Assembly: GCA_949357655.1 (NCBI GenBank)
Contig: CASHTG010000001.1
Span: forward strand, 2,480,001-2,544,000
Reading direction: 5' to 3'
DNA length: 64,000 nt
Origin: Parascedosporium putredinis
Taxonomy: Eukaryota > Ascomycota > Sordariomycetes > Microascales > Microascaceae
Below, one piece after another: positions 1 through 11,677 of this stretch; the first letter of the stretch is position 1; every line of letters starts with the position of its first letter. Both the position numbers and the translations under genes were made by a program. Below the pieces are notes generated by a model. The model did not search any database. It was not told the origin of the DNA and saw nothing but the letters and a program-made list of their open reading frames with translations.

Positions 1-799
1 AAGCTTGTTTGGTCCTGAGGGGTGAAAGAGGGAGTTGGAGTGAGGCGAGCGGGAGGTGAGACTGCGGAATTTGACAATTGATGTAGGACTTGTCGAGCTA
101 GGACTTGATCAATGTTGGAGTGACAGAAGTCCGCATTCCGGCAGAGGTTGGCGGGGTCGAATTACGCCAGCGTCGAGGGGTGGGGGAAGGAGCACTTGAG
201 GGAAGGCAGCAGGGGTCGACACACGGCTCAGAGCAGCACCAGCAGCACCAGCAGCACCAGCAGTATTGATCTCAGACAGCGCGTACATTCAATACATTCA
301 CAAGGCTTCCGCAAACTTCAGAGTCGGCCGCGTTCGAACCTGATCCAGCTTGAGCACGCAAAGCCAATCGTGGCGGAGGAAATTCAAGAGGGAGGGAAAT
401 CGGAGGAGCCAAGCCAGTAAGGTACTTGTAGATGTCGATTGTCTCCGGCTAGATTCTTGGAAGTCTGTGCCGTCGTGTCCGAGGAGGTACACAATAATTC
501 TCGAGCTGACGGTCAGAGACCAAGCCCTACCGATCCATCTCTCGGCTTGGCACATGGACAGGGGCTGGGTTGGGGTCGGGGTCGTGGATCTCGTTCGTAT
601 TATCAGTGACAAACAAGCTCGAGCTTCGGACACCACCGAGGAGGGAATGGAGATTGCGTCGCAGTCCCTCCCTGGACTTGACGTCAAAATGGCATGTCTC
701 TCTTGCCTAGCCCATCAATCCAGCAAGCGCCAGAGTAAGTCGGGAAGGGGCCAGCACGTTTGAGAGAAACACCGAGGCGCAAGGCAGAAAGCAAGGATC

Positions 800-1260
800 T
801 CAGCGATTTACAAGGACGTCGACTGCTCCGCTGGTGGACCACTCGTCCAAGTCCAAGACGAAAGTACCTGTCGATCTGGAAATACAAAGAAGAAAACACG
901 AATAATAGATTGGCTTCGACGGCATCACCATCATCCCCATGCTGAGCACAAATTTGTCCCCTTGGATCTCTTGGCCATCGAATAACTCACCAATCCCCGC
1001 CTTCTTCACAATATGTTGGACTCGTAGTCCATCTTGTGGTGGGCATCAGCGCAAACATCAACGAAGGAACGGGTCAGCGGTGGGATCTTGCTCATTCTTG
1101 GGTGCGTGCCTTGGGCCCGGCATGAGAATCTGTTCCGGGCTGCCGTGGCTGGGGAGGGAGCTCGGCACAATAAGGATCCGCGTGTTCGGTCCATTTTGGT
1201 AAGGAATGCGAGCCCGGTGAGTGAAAAGAAGGGGAAAAACACTAGGGAAGTACCGTGCCA
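800..1260 (-). pseudogene. Possible frame-broken coding fragment, unidentified
   Basis: On the minus strand three short reading frames follow one another and would join if two single bases were restored, near 1073 and near 1015. This is the same type of lesion seen in the proven genes of this window. The joined text contains phrases such as SPEQILMPGPRHAPKNEQD, VDVCADAHHKMDYESN and KKAGIGELFDGQEIQGDK, which look more protein-like than random frames. A possible acceptor (TTTGTATTTCCAG) lies further along near 855. I recognise no family, no start and no stop, and the plus strand also has open frames here, so this may be chance. Confidence 0.2.
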
Positions 1261-2787
1261 TGGCGCACCAGGCCAGGCCACCTCGATCCTAATTAACCAA
1301 GTGAGCCAGACACTCAAGAGCTAGACCAATCAAAACGGGGTTCCAGGCCATTCTCCCTTTCCTGCCCGCACAGCCACAGCACCGCCATCATGGGGAACCT
1401 CACCACAGCACAACGTCCTTCGCCTTCGCTTCCAAAGGTGGCACAAATTGATAATTGATGAGCTGGTGGCTCTAAAGAGGTGGTGATGATGTGTGAGAAT
1501 GGTCCATTTCTTATCGATTCCATGCCGTGAAACCGCCCCAAGCCCTGCCTCTCCCTTCCCGGACCCCCACACCACAGAGCAGCGCTTCTTCAGCAGCAGT
1601 TGGAATGAGAAAGGGCGCTTCGATGGAGAAAATTCAATGTCTGCTTAGCAAAGGACCAACGTATGAACATATACTAGATTGGATTCATATAGAGCTCTTG
1701 CCCTTGTCATCGGAGCTCTCTTTGCAGTGCCTCGGCCTTTGACATCGGGGTATCCACCCACGCCTAAGGCCACTTCCCAAACTTGTTGGCTTGAACTACC
1801 AAAACCAGGGCACGAATTGAATATATATGCCGAGGGGCTAGAAGTAGCAAATTAAGAAGAACCTAAAGGTGACTGAAGTGATAGCTCTACTGATTTCCAG
1901 TCCCTTTGACTTTGATTGTGTCAAAAGGGACATGGGCCGTCTTGGATCACATCCGCCTCACGCACTTTGTCGAAAGCTTTTTCGAGGGAGCAAGGAGGAT
2001 GAAGGCGAGTGCAGTACTCGATATGGTTGTTAGTTCTGCGCATCGATTGCCAGATCACTAACTAGCATCTAGCGTAGGAATTACTCTAGCCACTGGCTGA
2101 TAGTCATCTCTGCATCTCTCTTTAGCAAGGCCACGACCGTTGTCTAACGGCTCGTCGACGATAGATACTACCGTTTGCGAGTCGATGTTTCGAGGAGTAT
2201 TAACTAACCTAGTTATGTCTAGACCAGTCACCCAAATCGTAAACTCAAGGTTATTAGCGCACTGTCCCCAGGCTAGGAGACATGGTCAGATGGACCTGAC
2301 GATATGAGGTAGCCTTACATCTCGAAACCCCACGAGATGACTCGATCAGCTATAGCCTGAGGACTAACGAACCTAGCTCCGCCAAATCACCTCCCGCTTG
2401 CATTCTCAGGAGTGGCCGAACTACCGGGACCAAGTTAATTTCTATGATGACTGTGTGTAAGAGCTACGATCCGAAGCACTCGTTCTCTACCTCAGCTCAC
2501 ATTTCCCAGGCACGGCTTGAACAAGATGAGCCATGAGTCCGTGGCGAAACTCGAGCAACATCCAGCATAGTCTCCTAGCTCTATAGTAAGCAGTTGCGCC
2601 ATTCCTTCATATCGAACGAGGAAAACCCGCGGCTTAGCTGGGCCATGCGGATTTCACGCTTTGCTATACTTTGCGGAAGTGGCCTGCTACACACCGCAAG
2701 GCTAGCATGCTCAGGGGCAGGTCATGCCGAACCCGGTACCCAAGTTATCCGTGCCTGGGCATATCCTAACCTCTTCCTTTCCTAACA

Positions 2788-2843
2788 GCCAAGTAGGAGC
2801 TCAAGATGGCTGCCGATATATTCAAGGCCAACGCCAGCTGGAA
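2788..2843 (+). other. Possible 5' exon (weak)
   Basis: A good acceptor-like sequence (pyrimidine tract, then CTAACAG ending at 2788) is followed by an ATG at 2806 opening MAADIFKANASWN and then a donor-like GTACGT at 2844. I could not find a convincing following exon, so no product can be named. It is recorded because start codon, frame and donor occur together. Confidence 0.15.
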
Positions 2844-5800
2844 TGTACGTCGCTTTCGTCAAGGGCTTGTCAGCTTCTAGCTTGAACTTGGGTGGTGGAG
2901 AGAGCTGGGCCTATGTTCACCGGCTGCGCCAACTTGGAGAACTCTTTTCCGAGCATTAAGGGGTGGAAACATGACTTGAAGTTGATATACCAAGCCCATT
3001 TTCGCGAGGCCGGAATAGGGAGAGACTCGATGAGAGCACAATGGCACTTGGCTGTCATCTGCCGTATCAGCGGATGACCTCCCCTCTTGGCCATTCTCTT
3101 GCTACATGTTCCTGGCTCTTCTTTTCAGGAACCCGTTGAGATTTGAACGGACCATCTTCATTCTTAAAAGGTGGGAGAAGGCGGGTAGGATCTAGCACTC
3201 TGACATGACCCCAGTATGGAGTCGGACACTGCCATGGCACCATGTCGGCATGTCGAGAATTCTCCGGCGGCAACATCTGTGAAACGTAGGGAAGATCAGC
3301 CAAAGAAGTAGGAGCTAAAAAAGATTCCGCGGCGATTACGCGGCGTCCCTGACGTGAGCCCGTTTTCTCTCTGCGGATCAACATATTATTCTGCACTCGC
3401 TTTTTCTCGTTGCCCATCTGCGGCCTTTGGACATCAGGAGGCGACGAAGCGCGGCTCGTACACGCGGGCGCAACAGGGGTGTTATGGGTGGTGTTCAAGG
3501 CTCGAGCGAGATGCGGGGCCCGGCCAGCATGTGGTGTTAGTGCGTCCATATCAACCCATCGTCTGCAGTTTTCTCAAACAAGGGATGCCCCATCTGAACG
3601 CCCATTTTGTATGGCAGGTGCCACGCTGGAAAACTCTTTTGTTTCCCGGATGCGTCCTCGTGTCGTAAGGCGACCGAAACTGCCTTTCACCTTATCTCAA
3701 TTTATCTCTTCTTCTTTTTTTCATTTTTTTTTCATCCTGAGTCCGTTCGGCTACAGTCACCGGATCCGCTTGATGTCAACGAGTCCCGCCCACTACCTCT
3801 GTCCATCCCATGTCAAACTGGCATGCACCTCCTTCCGGCCCCGGAGTCTTTGGACTACTAGTAGTCCTTCAAATATTGCTTTTGCGGTCGGCAGGTGGCC
3901 ATTTATGAAATGATAAAGCAATGCCCGATGGAGGGTAGCGACGTGGGCCTCCGAATGGAATCTAAGACCAGCATCAATACCTTAGGATGAGGTTTGACAC
4001 CGAGACGCTAAGGCCAACCGAACAAAGGCGGGCCATTTTAAACACTGCATGGGTGTACGATAGCCTGGCATCCCACCAAGGCCTTCCAATGGTGTTAACC
4101 AAGCGACTCGAACTCCTTGACGTGTGGGTGGTGAATCAAGATCCGCCTACCCCCACCACCCCTTGCTCTCGGAACTACACTCGGTGCAAGTGCAAGCCGG
4201 GCTCCAAGCCATCAAGCGGCTAGGTGGGCGATAGCCGCATTTTATCGGCCCTCCACTTGTTTTTTTGTTTCCTTTCCGGCAGGGTGGGGAGGAGGGGGTC
4301 GTGCGGATGCTCCGTCAGCTCTCCATGCAACAAAAAGGCCCCCTTGGCAGGCATCAGCTGCGTGTGCAAGGTTTGTTGCGAGTGTACCTCACGCCGTGAT
4401 GATATTTCTAGATACATTATTGATACAAGAAGATATCTTTCTGTGGACGGGGTGTCTCTTCGGTGGGCCGAGGAACACCGAACAGAGGCCAAGTCCACCT
4501 CATTCCGTGGACTCATCACCACATTCGGGCAAAGCTCAAGTGCTTCAATCATCATCTCTCTTCGCCCTCCATCAAGCTCTCCGCAGTTGCCCCGCCCCGC
4601 CCCGGTCCTGTGGCGTCCCGACCTCAAGACGAATTGTGGATGGTTTGGATTTTTGATGGTACGAAGTACTTGGAGAAGACCCATCAGCGGAATCCACACT
4701 GGCTGCACAGTGCTGTGCTGTCATCAAATGGTCTGGTAGTGGGCTCTTTCAACGGGATTGAAGGCTCTCGCCACTACATGGACTACCAGGATACTCCCTC
4801 AAGTCCCTCAAACCAGCGCCAATTCTCGCGCTGTGTGACCCCACTAGGAGGTACGCTCAATTGTTTCAGAAATCCCTTGAGACCTGCACCCTGCTGCGCT
4901 AACGCCTCAAATGGGATGGCAATGGATGGGGCTTGCTCTTCCTCGATTCGTTCAGAATGGCTGCCCTTTGATATTTTAGCCCTATGCATCGGAATTGGCT
5001 GATTTGATGCTGGGTGCTTTCAGGACCATGTATCATTATTTTGCCTTCCTTTTTGGCTTCTTCGTTTTTACCCCTCCGCCAGGCCACGTGTGGAACAATC
5101 TTGACTTCGAGGTTCAATTTCCAGGCTCAGGGCTCTGTCGTCGGGATTGTTTGACTGCTGGACCCAAAGAATGCACCATCGCCATTACATCCTATCGTTC
5201 ATGTTGACCTTTGCATAAACCCGTCGGTTCGTCAATCAGACCAGTCCCATATAGCACCTGCCTAACCACTCTCAGTGCTTTGCCATCCATTGAATATCAA
5301 GGTAGTTGGCAACGGCTTTGATACTATTCCAATGACGAAGGGGGCGGGAGGTGGCTAGTTGCGCCCATAAACCCCGATATTAATGTGAGGGGTGTTTCCA
5401 AGGAAACTCCAAATCTCTCCTCCATCATCAATGGATTAAGCAATAGGATTAAGAATGGATGAATAGGATGGATGTTATGGAAAGAGATAACACGCCCACC
5501 CATCCCAGACACCGTACACCGCACACCACACCCACCATCACATGGAGATCACATCACACCGCCTAGAGGACAGGGCATAACCCCGACGCTCCAAGTACGC
5601 TCGGCATCGAGAACAGCATATGGAAGGCAGACATCAATGCCTTGTCGTTCGTTGGTCACGAACCCCGCCCTAAGCGAAGATATTGGAAAAAGAAAAAGAA
5701 AAAGAGCCAAGGGAACGGAAAAACCCCTCCCTTCCCCCACCTTCCCTCGACTGTGTCTCTGTGTCGACCCGTCCACTTGGTGAGACCAATGATCCATTGG

Positions 5801-6717
5801 ATCTATCCATCCATCCATCAATCAAATGAGCAGTCGCGCTATTATTAACGATTGAATTCCGCCGTCAGCCACTGCGGCCTCCCACCAGCCATTCGGGGTA
5901 TAGTTTACCCTGTCACGGGGTTGGTGGTGGTCAGGCTTGGTGCCCCGCCCCCCATACGTATATACACCAGACCATTTCGAACCTTCCTCTAAATAATGTT
6001 GAACATAGGGAAGAAGGACTGGACATTGAGCGGAGGGGGTTGAAAGGGGTTGAAAGGGATGGCCCGGCCACTTGCCTCTTTGCGTGCACTCAAAAAAGAC
6101 TCCAGACTATTCGCAATGCCAATGGATGCTGATCTCTAAGAGAGAACGGGATGTGGGAGGGTGATCACAACTCCAACTATGGACGAATTAACTTGTTCTC
6201 CTCAGTCAATTAGAAGAAGGGCGGGTGGGGGAAGCGGCTGAAAATATTTGAGGAAGCGAGTAGCCTTTACGCACACACATCCACACGCATGCTTGGCAAC
6301 ACTAAACGTAGCGAATACATTGGATACATAGGTAAAGTATTGGTGTCAACGCTCGCTGAGATATGCAAGAAACTAGTGCAGTGTCAACCGGATCCGCCTA
6401 CAGCGCCTTGAACAAAGAAGAGGGGAGGGGGCCAGACAGATTCGATATCAAGACAGAAAGCATCATTGATCTGCTTTTCTACAAGGTATACACCAAGTTT
6501 TCCCGCTCAATTGATTAACTTGATGACTGCCCTGGCATCATCCCTTGCACGGTCTCTTGAGCTTCAAATGGATAAGTAATTTCTCGTGGAGATCAATGTG
6601 GAGTTGCGCAGCCGCGCAGTGGCAAGAAGGTTGGTTCTCCTTCCATAGTAGGGCCCGTCCATGGATCCATGGATGGCTTTCTGACTGCCTACTTTATTAG
6701 ACGGGCGACATCCACAG

Positions 6718-6745
6718 ACGGATCCATTGCACTCAATGGATCCGT
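6718..6745. repeat. Perfect 12-bp inverted repeat (hairpin)
   Basis: ACGGATCCATTG at 6718-6729 is followed by a 4-base spacer (CACT) and its exact reverse complement CAATGGATCCGT at 6734-6745. The same core word, GATCCATTG or its complement, recurs in other intergenic parts of the window. No gene is attached to it, and the arms are not flanked by an obvious transposon end or target-site duplication. Confidence 0.85.
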
Positions 6746-7201
6746 TCATTACTCGTTCTCATGCCTCTAAATTTTACCTTCTCTCTCCGATGCTGCTCAA
6801 CGAACGGTCACTAGTTGCTCCGCTAGTTTAGCTTGCAATGCATTGATCAACGAATCTATAATCGATCCATTCCAAGCGTTATTACTTGTACTTGAGCACC
6901 TTTGAACTTGGGCTGCATCGCACCAGTAGTCAAGACCTCGATGCTGGGGGTGTTTTAGTCCTCCCCACCTTCTCCTCCACCCCTGCACCCTGCGACCTTG
7001 GCTGCTGCGCTCCTTTCTTGACATCGTGCGCACGGCCTGCTCTCCGCGTGAGGCTCACTGGGAAGAGGTTCGATGTTTATTACCGCCTGCCCACCGTTGA
7101 CGGTTCCCACTTCCATCAACCCTCGCCTCGCTTCTTAACGATGATATAGTGGAGAAAAGGGGTGGGGTGGGATCCTACATGTACATCTATCCATTGTCCT
7201 A

Positions 7202-7415
7202 TTCAATCGCCAACGCGCGCAAGCCGATCTCCGTTGGCATCCACTCCAAACCTCCCTTGTACGCGTCCATCTGAGAGTTGGACCCTGGATTCTCAACCCT
7301 GCTTGCCGATCCAGCCATGAAACACTGCTGGCCGGCCGTAGGACCGCGCATCGTCTTATCGGGCGCAAAAGAGACGTCAAGGCGCCGCGGATTGCAACAG
7401 TTCGTTCCCGTTGCT
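7202..7415 (-). CDS. Possible terminal exon of an unidentified gene
   Basis: On the minus strand a pyrimidine-rich acceptor-like sequence (TTGTTGTTCTCAG) leads into an open frame that begins near TGTNCCNPRRLDVSFAPDK, continues through SRVENPGSNSQMDAYKGG and ends with EWMPTEIGLRALAIE and TAG. The codons are rich in G/C third positions like those of the certain genes nearby. No family is recognised. An in-frame ATG at 7429 would alternatively make it a short 76-codon ORF. I found no matching upstream donor, so it may be chance. Confidence 0.2.
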
Positions 7416-8926
7416 GAGAACAACAACATGCTTTGAGAAGAAAAAAAAAGCTTGCCCCGTGTCCCTCGCCCGCCGATTCCCTCCTTTTTCTGTTCCCAAT
7501 CTTGCCTCTACTTGAATTAATCGGTAGCTCCGTCTCAAAAACGGAAATAGCGGGTCGGAGGTTGAGATGTTGGATGGGGGTGTGTGTGGAAGGCATTAAT
7601 AGTGTCCTCATTAACCAATAAAGCCCTCCTCCGACCCCTCCCCTCGAGAATAGCCCCAAGAAAGAAGGGAAAAACTAGAAGAAAGAAAGAAAAAAAGACT
7701 AGACGGAGAAAAGAGGTGGGAGAATGTCGAGGATAGCAGCACACGCGGACAAGGTATCCAACTGGAAGCACGCCTTCCAGTAGTCACGCCCGCTTCACAC
7801 CATACCACCCTCAAAAGAGTCCCACACATGCACACTATCCGCCTATCGACCACTAGGCGACCGAGCATGTTTCGACAAGGAGGGCGGGTTTCGACCAAAG
7901 GGAGCTGCGCACCACAGACCGCGCGAGATCCGGCGTTTTGTGCGTGCGCTTTCCGCCACCATTTGACGTTGGCAAGAAACAAGCAACAAGCAACAACGAG
8001 CCACCCAAACAGCGTTGGTCCCCATGGTACGGATAGCGGGAGGGGATTGGGGGATGGTGTCGATGTATCGAGAAAACACACATGCACACGCTAGCTCCTC
8101 TTTGTTGACTCTCCTTTCGAGTTTTTCCCTTGGCCCCCGTCCAGTCCCGTCCGGGCGGGCAGAGAGATGGCTGGATCCCTTCTCCCCACATCCGGGATAG
8201 AGCGCGGTTCCTTTAAGAGGAGCCATGCCTTTTCCTTTTTTCAACCTCTCTTTTTAATTGTGTCTTTCTTTTCCGGTTCCATTTCCCATTCAATATCGAC
8301 GGGCTGGCTCCACGATAATACTTATAATACTTCCCGTTGGATAGCCGCCCCTCCAAGACTTTGGTCCTCTTCATCCTCCAACTACCTAACCCGTCCTCTC
8401 TCTCTCTTCCTTTTGCTCAGTCCGGACATTTCCCGGGCAACGAACACCACGTTGTCTGTGCAGGCCACGCTTGGATCCTTCCCCCAAGAGCAGAATATAT
8501 ATAACGACCTGTGCTATCCTCCGCATACATAGCTCATCTGCCCTGTGATATCACCTATACCCCGTCGTCTATGTTCCTCCTGTCTACACCATTTCGCTGC
8601 TCAGGAAGGAAAAGCTCATCTTTCGAGTTCGAGCCCGCCCAACAACCAAGGGCTATTCACACTTCCGGTTCATAGAGCCTGTAGAGTTATCTCACGCCTT
8701 TTGTTGCTGGAGGCAAAGAGCCGTTTGGCCAATACCCCGTCCGTCCTTGACGCTGCCCTTGGAAGTGGTCTACCTTGCCCCCGGGGCGCGGCAACAGCAG
8801 AAAACGGACGTCTTGACTTGCTTGAGAAGTTGGACTTTATCACGAACGATTATTCTCCACACCAACGCGGGCACAAGCACCGCCGCTGACACCTAGAGTC
8901 TACCACCTGAGCCTACACTAGCAACC

Positions 8927-10349
8927 ATGGAGCCTCACAACCACATGGCCGTCCGCGAGCTGGACTTGAGTGCATATCACCCTACATCCATCGTCGATAA
9001 GATCAATGCCGTACCCGCCTTGAAAACCAGTACTGGTAAGCGCTTCTCCCCATCCTCACACACTTTCCCTCGTCTTCCCACTGCCCCTGAACCCTTGCCT
9101 CTTGGACCTTGTGCAAGGAGTTTGCGGGTATTCCGCCACTTCTTCTTAGGGGCACTTGCAGCGGTCGATATCTCACCCCCGTCGGTGGTTCCGAGAGCTT
9201 AGGCACGCTTCTTGCTGGCCGCTTCGGTGCGGGGGCATGGCACGGGGACCATCAGATGCTTCATTCTGCACCGGTTGTGTTGGAAGCCTCCTCTATCAAG
9301 CCCACTATCAGCCGTGCCCAAGGCCCCTCCTCCTGGTCCTACACCCAAGATAACGAGCGCCCGCAACTGCCCCCATCCTTATCTAAGCCCTGTTCCTTAC
9401 GCCCCCCTTCCCTGCCCCAACTGCATGAACATTTGCATTTAGTTTGTTCGACCCAAGCATTTTAACATTGCCGTGCTATTAGCTTTCTTCACCTTTTTGC
9501 GTGCCAACTTAGCACTTAATCACTCCGCCTTGTCGTCTCAGACAAACACCCCAGTCCTCGAGCCCACCATCACATGCATTCCGTCCTCCCCTTCTCCACT
9601 TGGCGCCAACGCACCCCTTGCCCCACTTGACCTCGACGACGATATCCCCCGCTCTCCTCGAAGTCCTCGCCGACGAGGACGAAAAGACCGACGCCCTCCA
9701 ACTGGTTGCCGAGTCCGTCGCCGAGCGACGTGCCGAGGCCGCGACCGCCCTCGCCGCACACCCAGCCTGCGTCGCCGGCCTCGTCGTCTCCGTTGTCGTC
9801 ACCTACCACTACCACCACTTGACCAGGGGCAATCTTTCCGTCGCTGTCGCCGCCTGTAGCCTCCTCTTGGCCACGTACCTCGCTGCTGCGTATTACCTTT
9901 CTGCAGGCTACAGCCACCTCGCCCAAGAGGTCATCCCCAACTGGATCGCCTCGGGAGACTGCCGGAGGGACATGGTCCTCGCCGCGCGCAAGGACAACGT
10001 CATCGTCGCCGCCCTCGTACTCACCTTGGAGCCTAGCTTCACCCAAATGAGCAGGCGGCGTGGCAGACATGCCAGTTTAAGAGGAGGCCGATGTGTAATC
10101 AAGGCGTGGACCACGGCCAAGGCGCATCGGGGCCAAGGTATCGGCGCCGAGCTGTTGGCCAAGGCGGTCAGGGTTTCGCGGGACAAGTGCGGCCGAGATG
10201 CCGCCATCGGGTTTGCTAAAGAGCACGCCCACAGCACCATGATGCTTGCTGAGATATTCAACGGCTCGTTCAGGAAGCGAGAGTTGAGGGCCACCAAGGC
10301 ACTAGATACGATAGTTGCCGATCTCGACGGCAATAGGAAGAAGAGGTAG
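8927..10349 (+). CDS. GNAT-family N-acetyltransferase with N-terminal membrane segments
   Basis: Likely an acetyl-CoA-dependent N-acetyltransferase of a fungal membrane-anchored GNAT family; the substrate is unknown. The last exon is open from about 9543 to TAG at 10347-10349. It shows two adjacent hydrophobic segments (about 9765-9830 and 9840-9910), then a GNAT core with the acetyl-CoA loop HRGQGIGAELL, followed by DAAIGFAKEHAHSTMM and the tail FNGSFRKRE. A first exon from ATG 8927 to a GTAAGC donor at 9036 reads through INAVPALKTSTG and has a sensible start context (GCAACCATGG). That exon ends in phase 1, while the best acceptor (CTCAG ending at 9541) does not enter the main frame, so a further intron or a one-base sequence error lies between 9036 and about 9650. 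The start and the N-terminal junction are therefore provisional; the GNAT domain itself is fairly clear. It converges with the H4 variant gene. Confidence 0.6.
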
Positions 10350-10728
10350 TAGATTGGAAAGAAACCTCACCATGAGAACATGACCTAATGAATATAATAC
10401 CCCGGATTCCCTGTTTCTTTTGGAACATTTTGAGGAGCAGCACTTGTCTGTTTGAAAAACTTTTACGTTCATTATTCTCCGTGCCTAGCTGCGTGTCCTT
10501 GGTCCTTGACAAACCCGTGATGTCAATCAAAACGCTAAACTCCATGAGATACTCTTACAAGGTGGCCAAAGCAAAAGGAGAGGGCAAAATCGCAACAAAA
10601 CACAGAGATAGACCAATATACCATCAGCCCGTATCTCACTCCCAAACCCACCACCCAACCAGAAGAACATAAAAAGAAAACAAAAGGACATCAAGAGGCA
10701 AATCCCAATCTCGGGGTCATTTTATAAA
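10350..10728. other. Convergent 3' intergenic region
   Basis: Space between the stop of the acetyltransferase gene (+) and the stop of the H4 variant gene (-). It is A-rich with short runs, consistent with two 3' UTRs. I see nothing else in it. Confidence 0.6.
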
Positions 10729-11677
10729 CTAAGCACCCCGAGGACTAGCAGGCACCTGGGGCCGGGACTTGGGCGGAATGTAGGTATCAGGGTCAAACCC
10801 ATATATAGGGCGGCCCATCCTACGAAGGGAGAAGATGACCTAATATTCAGGGTTAGAATCAGCCATGGTCGGATAAGAGGCGCCTGGGGAGAAGAAGGGG
10901 GAGGGTAGGCTAGGATAAGGGAAAGGGGAAAGGGGGAGCGGCTCGAAGGGAAAGTGAGCTCAGTCACAGAACACCATGGGAATACTTACATCCGCCACCG
11001 TCACCGTCTTTCGGCCTCGATACTCCAACACGTGGACGCAATCCTTGATAATCTGAGAAGAGGGCATTAGTAAACGTGGCGATGGTACGTGCTGTTGCCG
11101 TGCATGTATAAAAACTCACCGCTCGCAGACGAATGTCTAACGCGAAGCGAACCTCATCGTAGATAGCGGCAGAGATCCGTTTGACCCCACCACGGCGAGC
11201 AAGACGACTAGCGTGCGGCGATTAGCGATGGACGTCGAGGAAAAACCATTGGCAGATAAGGCCCAACGACCATGTCCCGCGAGGAAATAAAACATTCAAT
11301 AGGAATTGAGGCAGACTAGGATCTATGGATGCTTACCGTATGGCGGGACGCGCTGATTTGGGAGCAAGGTTAGTGAGTCTACATCAATGCAATCATGGAA
11401 GACAGAGATGCTCGGAGGGGTCTACTTACTGACTCCCTTAATCGCGTCTTTAATCACCTTTCTATATAACAAAACTTTTAGTGAAAAGAAGCTTGATAGA
11501 GCGAGCAACAAAGAAATTGGAGGCCGTGGTAGGCTACTCCCCGATGTTTTATACATACCGGTGGCGCTGATGGCGCATGGCGACCCCCTTTCCAGCAACT
11601 CTGCCACTTGAGCTTGGGGTGATTATGCTTTTGCCTCGACCATTGGCCGGCCCGCCACGTTGAAAGCTTGGAGGCAT
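10729..11677 (-). CDS. Divergent histone H4 variant
   Basis: Encodes a 142-residue nucleosomal histone H4 variant from six exons with clean GT-AG introns: 11677-11559, 11461-11430, 11352-11337, 11207-11120, 11052-10990, 10839-10729. Lengths sum to 429, an exact multiple of three. The histone fold is plain: RPAIRRLARRGGVKRIS, then IYDEVRFALDIRLRAIIKD, then EYRGRKTVTVADV and SLRRMGRPIYGF. Unlike canonical H4 (about 103 residues, tail GRGKGGKGLGKGGAKRHRK), the tail here is a longer Ser/Gly/Pro-rich sequence starting MPPSFQRGGPANGRGK. The RHRK motif around K20 is kept but is preceded by Q where K16 is expected. A C-terminal extension (DPDTYIPPKSRPQV...) follows the position of the canonical GFGG end. 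Divergent H4 variants are known in filamentous ascomycetes (hH4v of Neurospora); this is probably that family. Function is unknown. The start ATG 11677 is the first in the exon; an upstream exon cannot be excluded. Confidence 0.9.

Larger units (their letters stand above)
1..8926. other. Gene-poor 8.9 kb with no provable gene
   Basis: I find no recognisable conserved protein here. The stretch holds a short AGCACC trinucleotide-type repeat (about 231-263), weak exon candidates at 800-1260, 2788-2843 and 7202-7415 (listed separately), a perfect 12-bp hairpin at 6718-6745, and several words of the GATCCATTG type. Both-strand overlapping open frames of 60-170 codons (for example 3067-3549 and 4220-4739) show no family signature or splice support. 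From about 8.1 kb the plus strand becomes pyrimidine-rich, which fits the 5' leader of the acetyltransferase gene that starts at 8927. Confidence 0.5.

Noticed and set aside
4220..4739. Two overlapping 160-170-codon open frames on opposite strands
   Set aside because: No domain, no splice signals, and neither frame has a distinctive codon pattern; typical of GC-balanced intergenic DNA.
9473..9859. Arginine-rich 128-codon plus-strand frame
   Set aside because: It is the shadow of the GNAT gene in another frame; the membrane and GNAT motifs lie in the frame ending at 10349.
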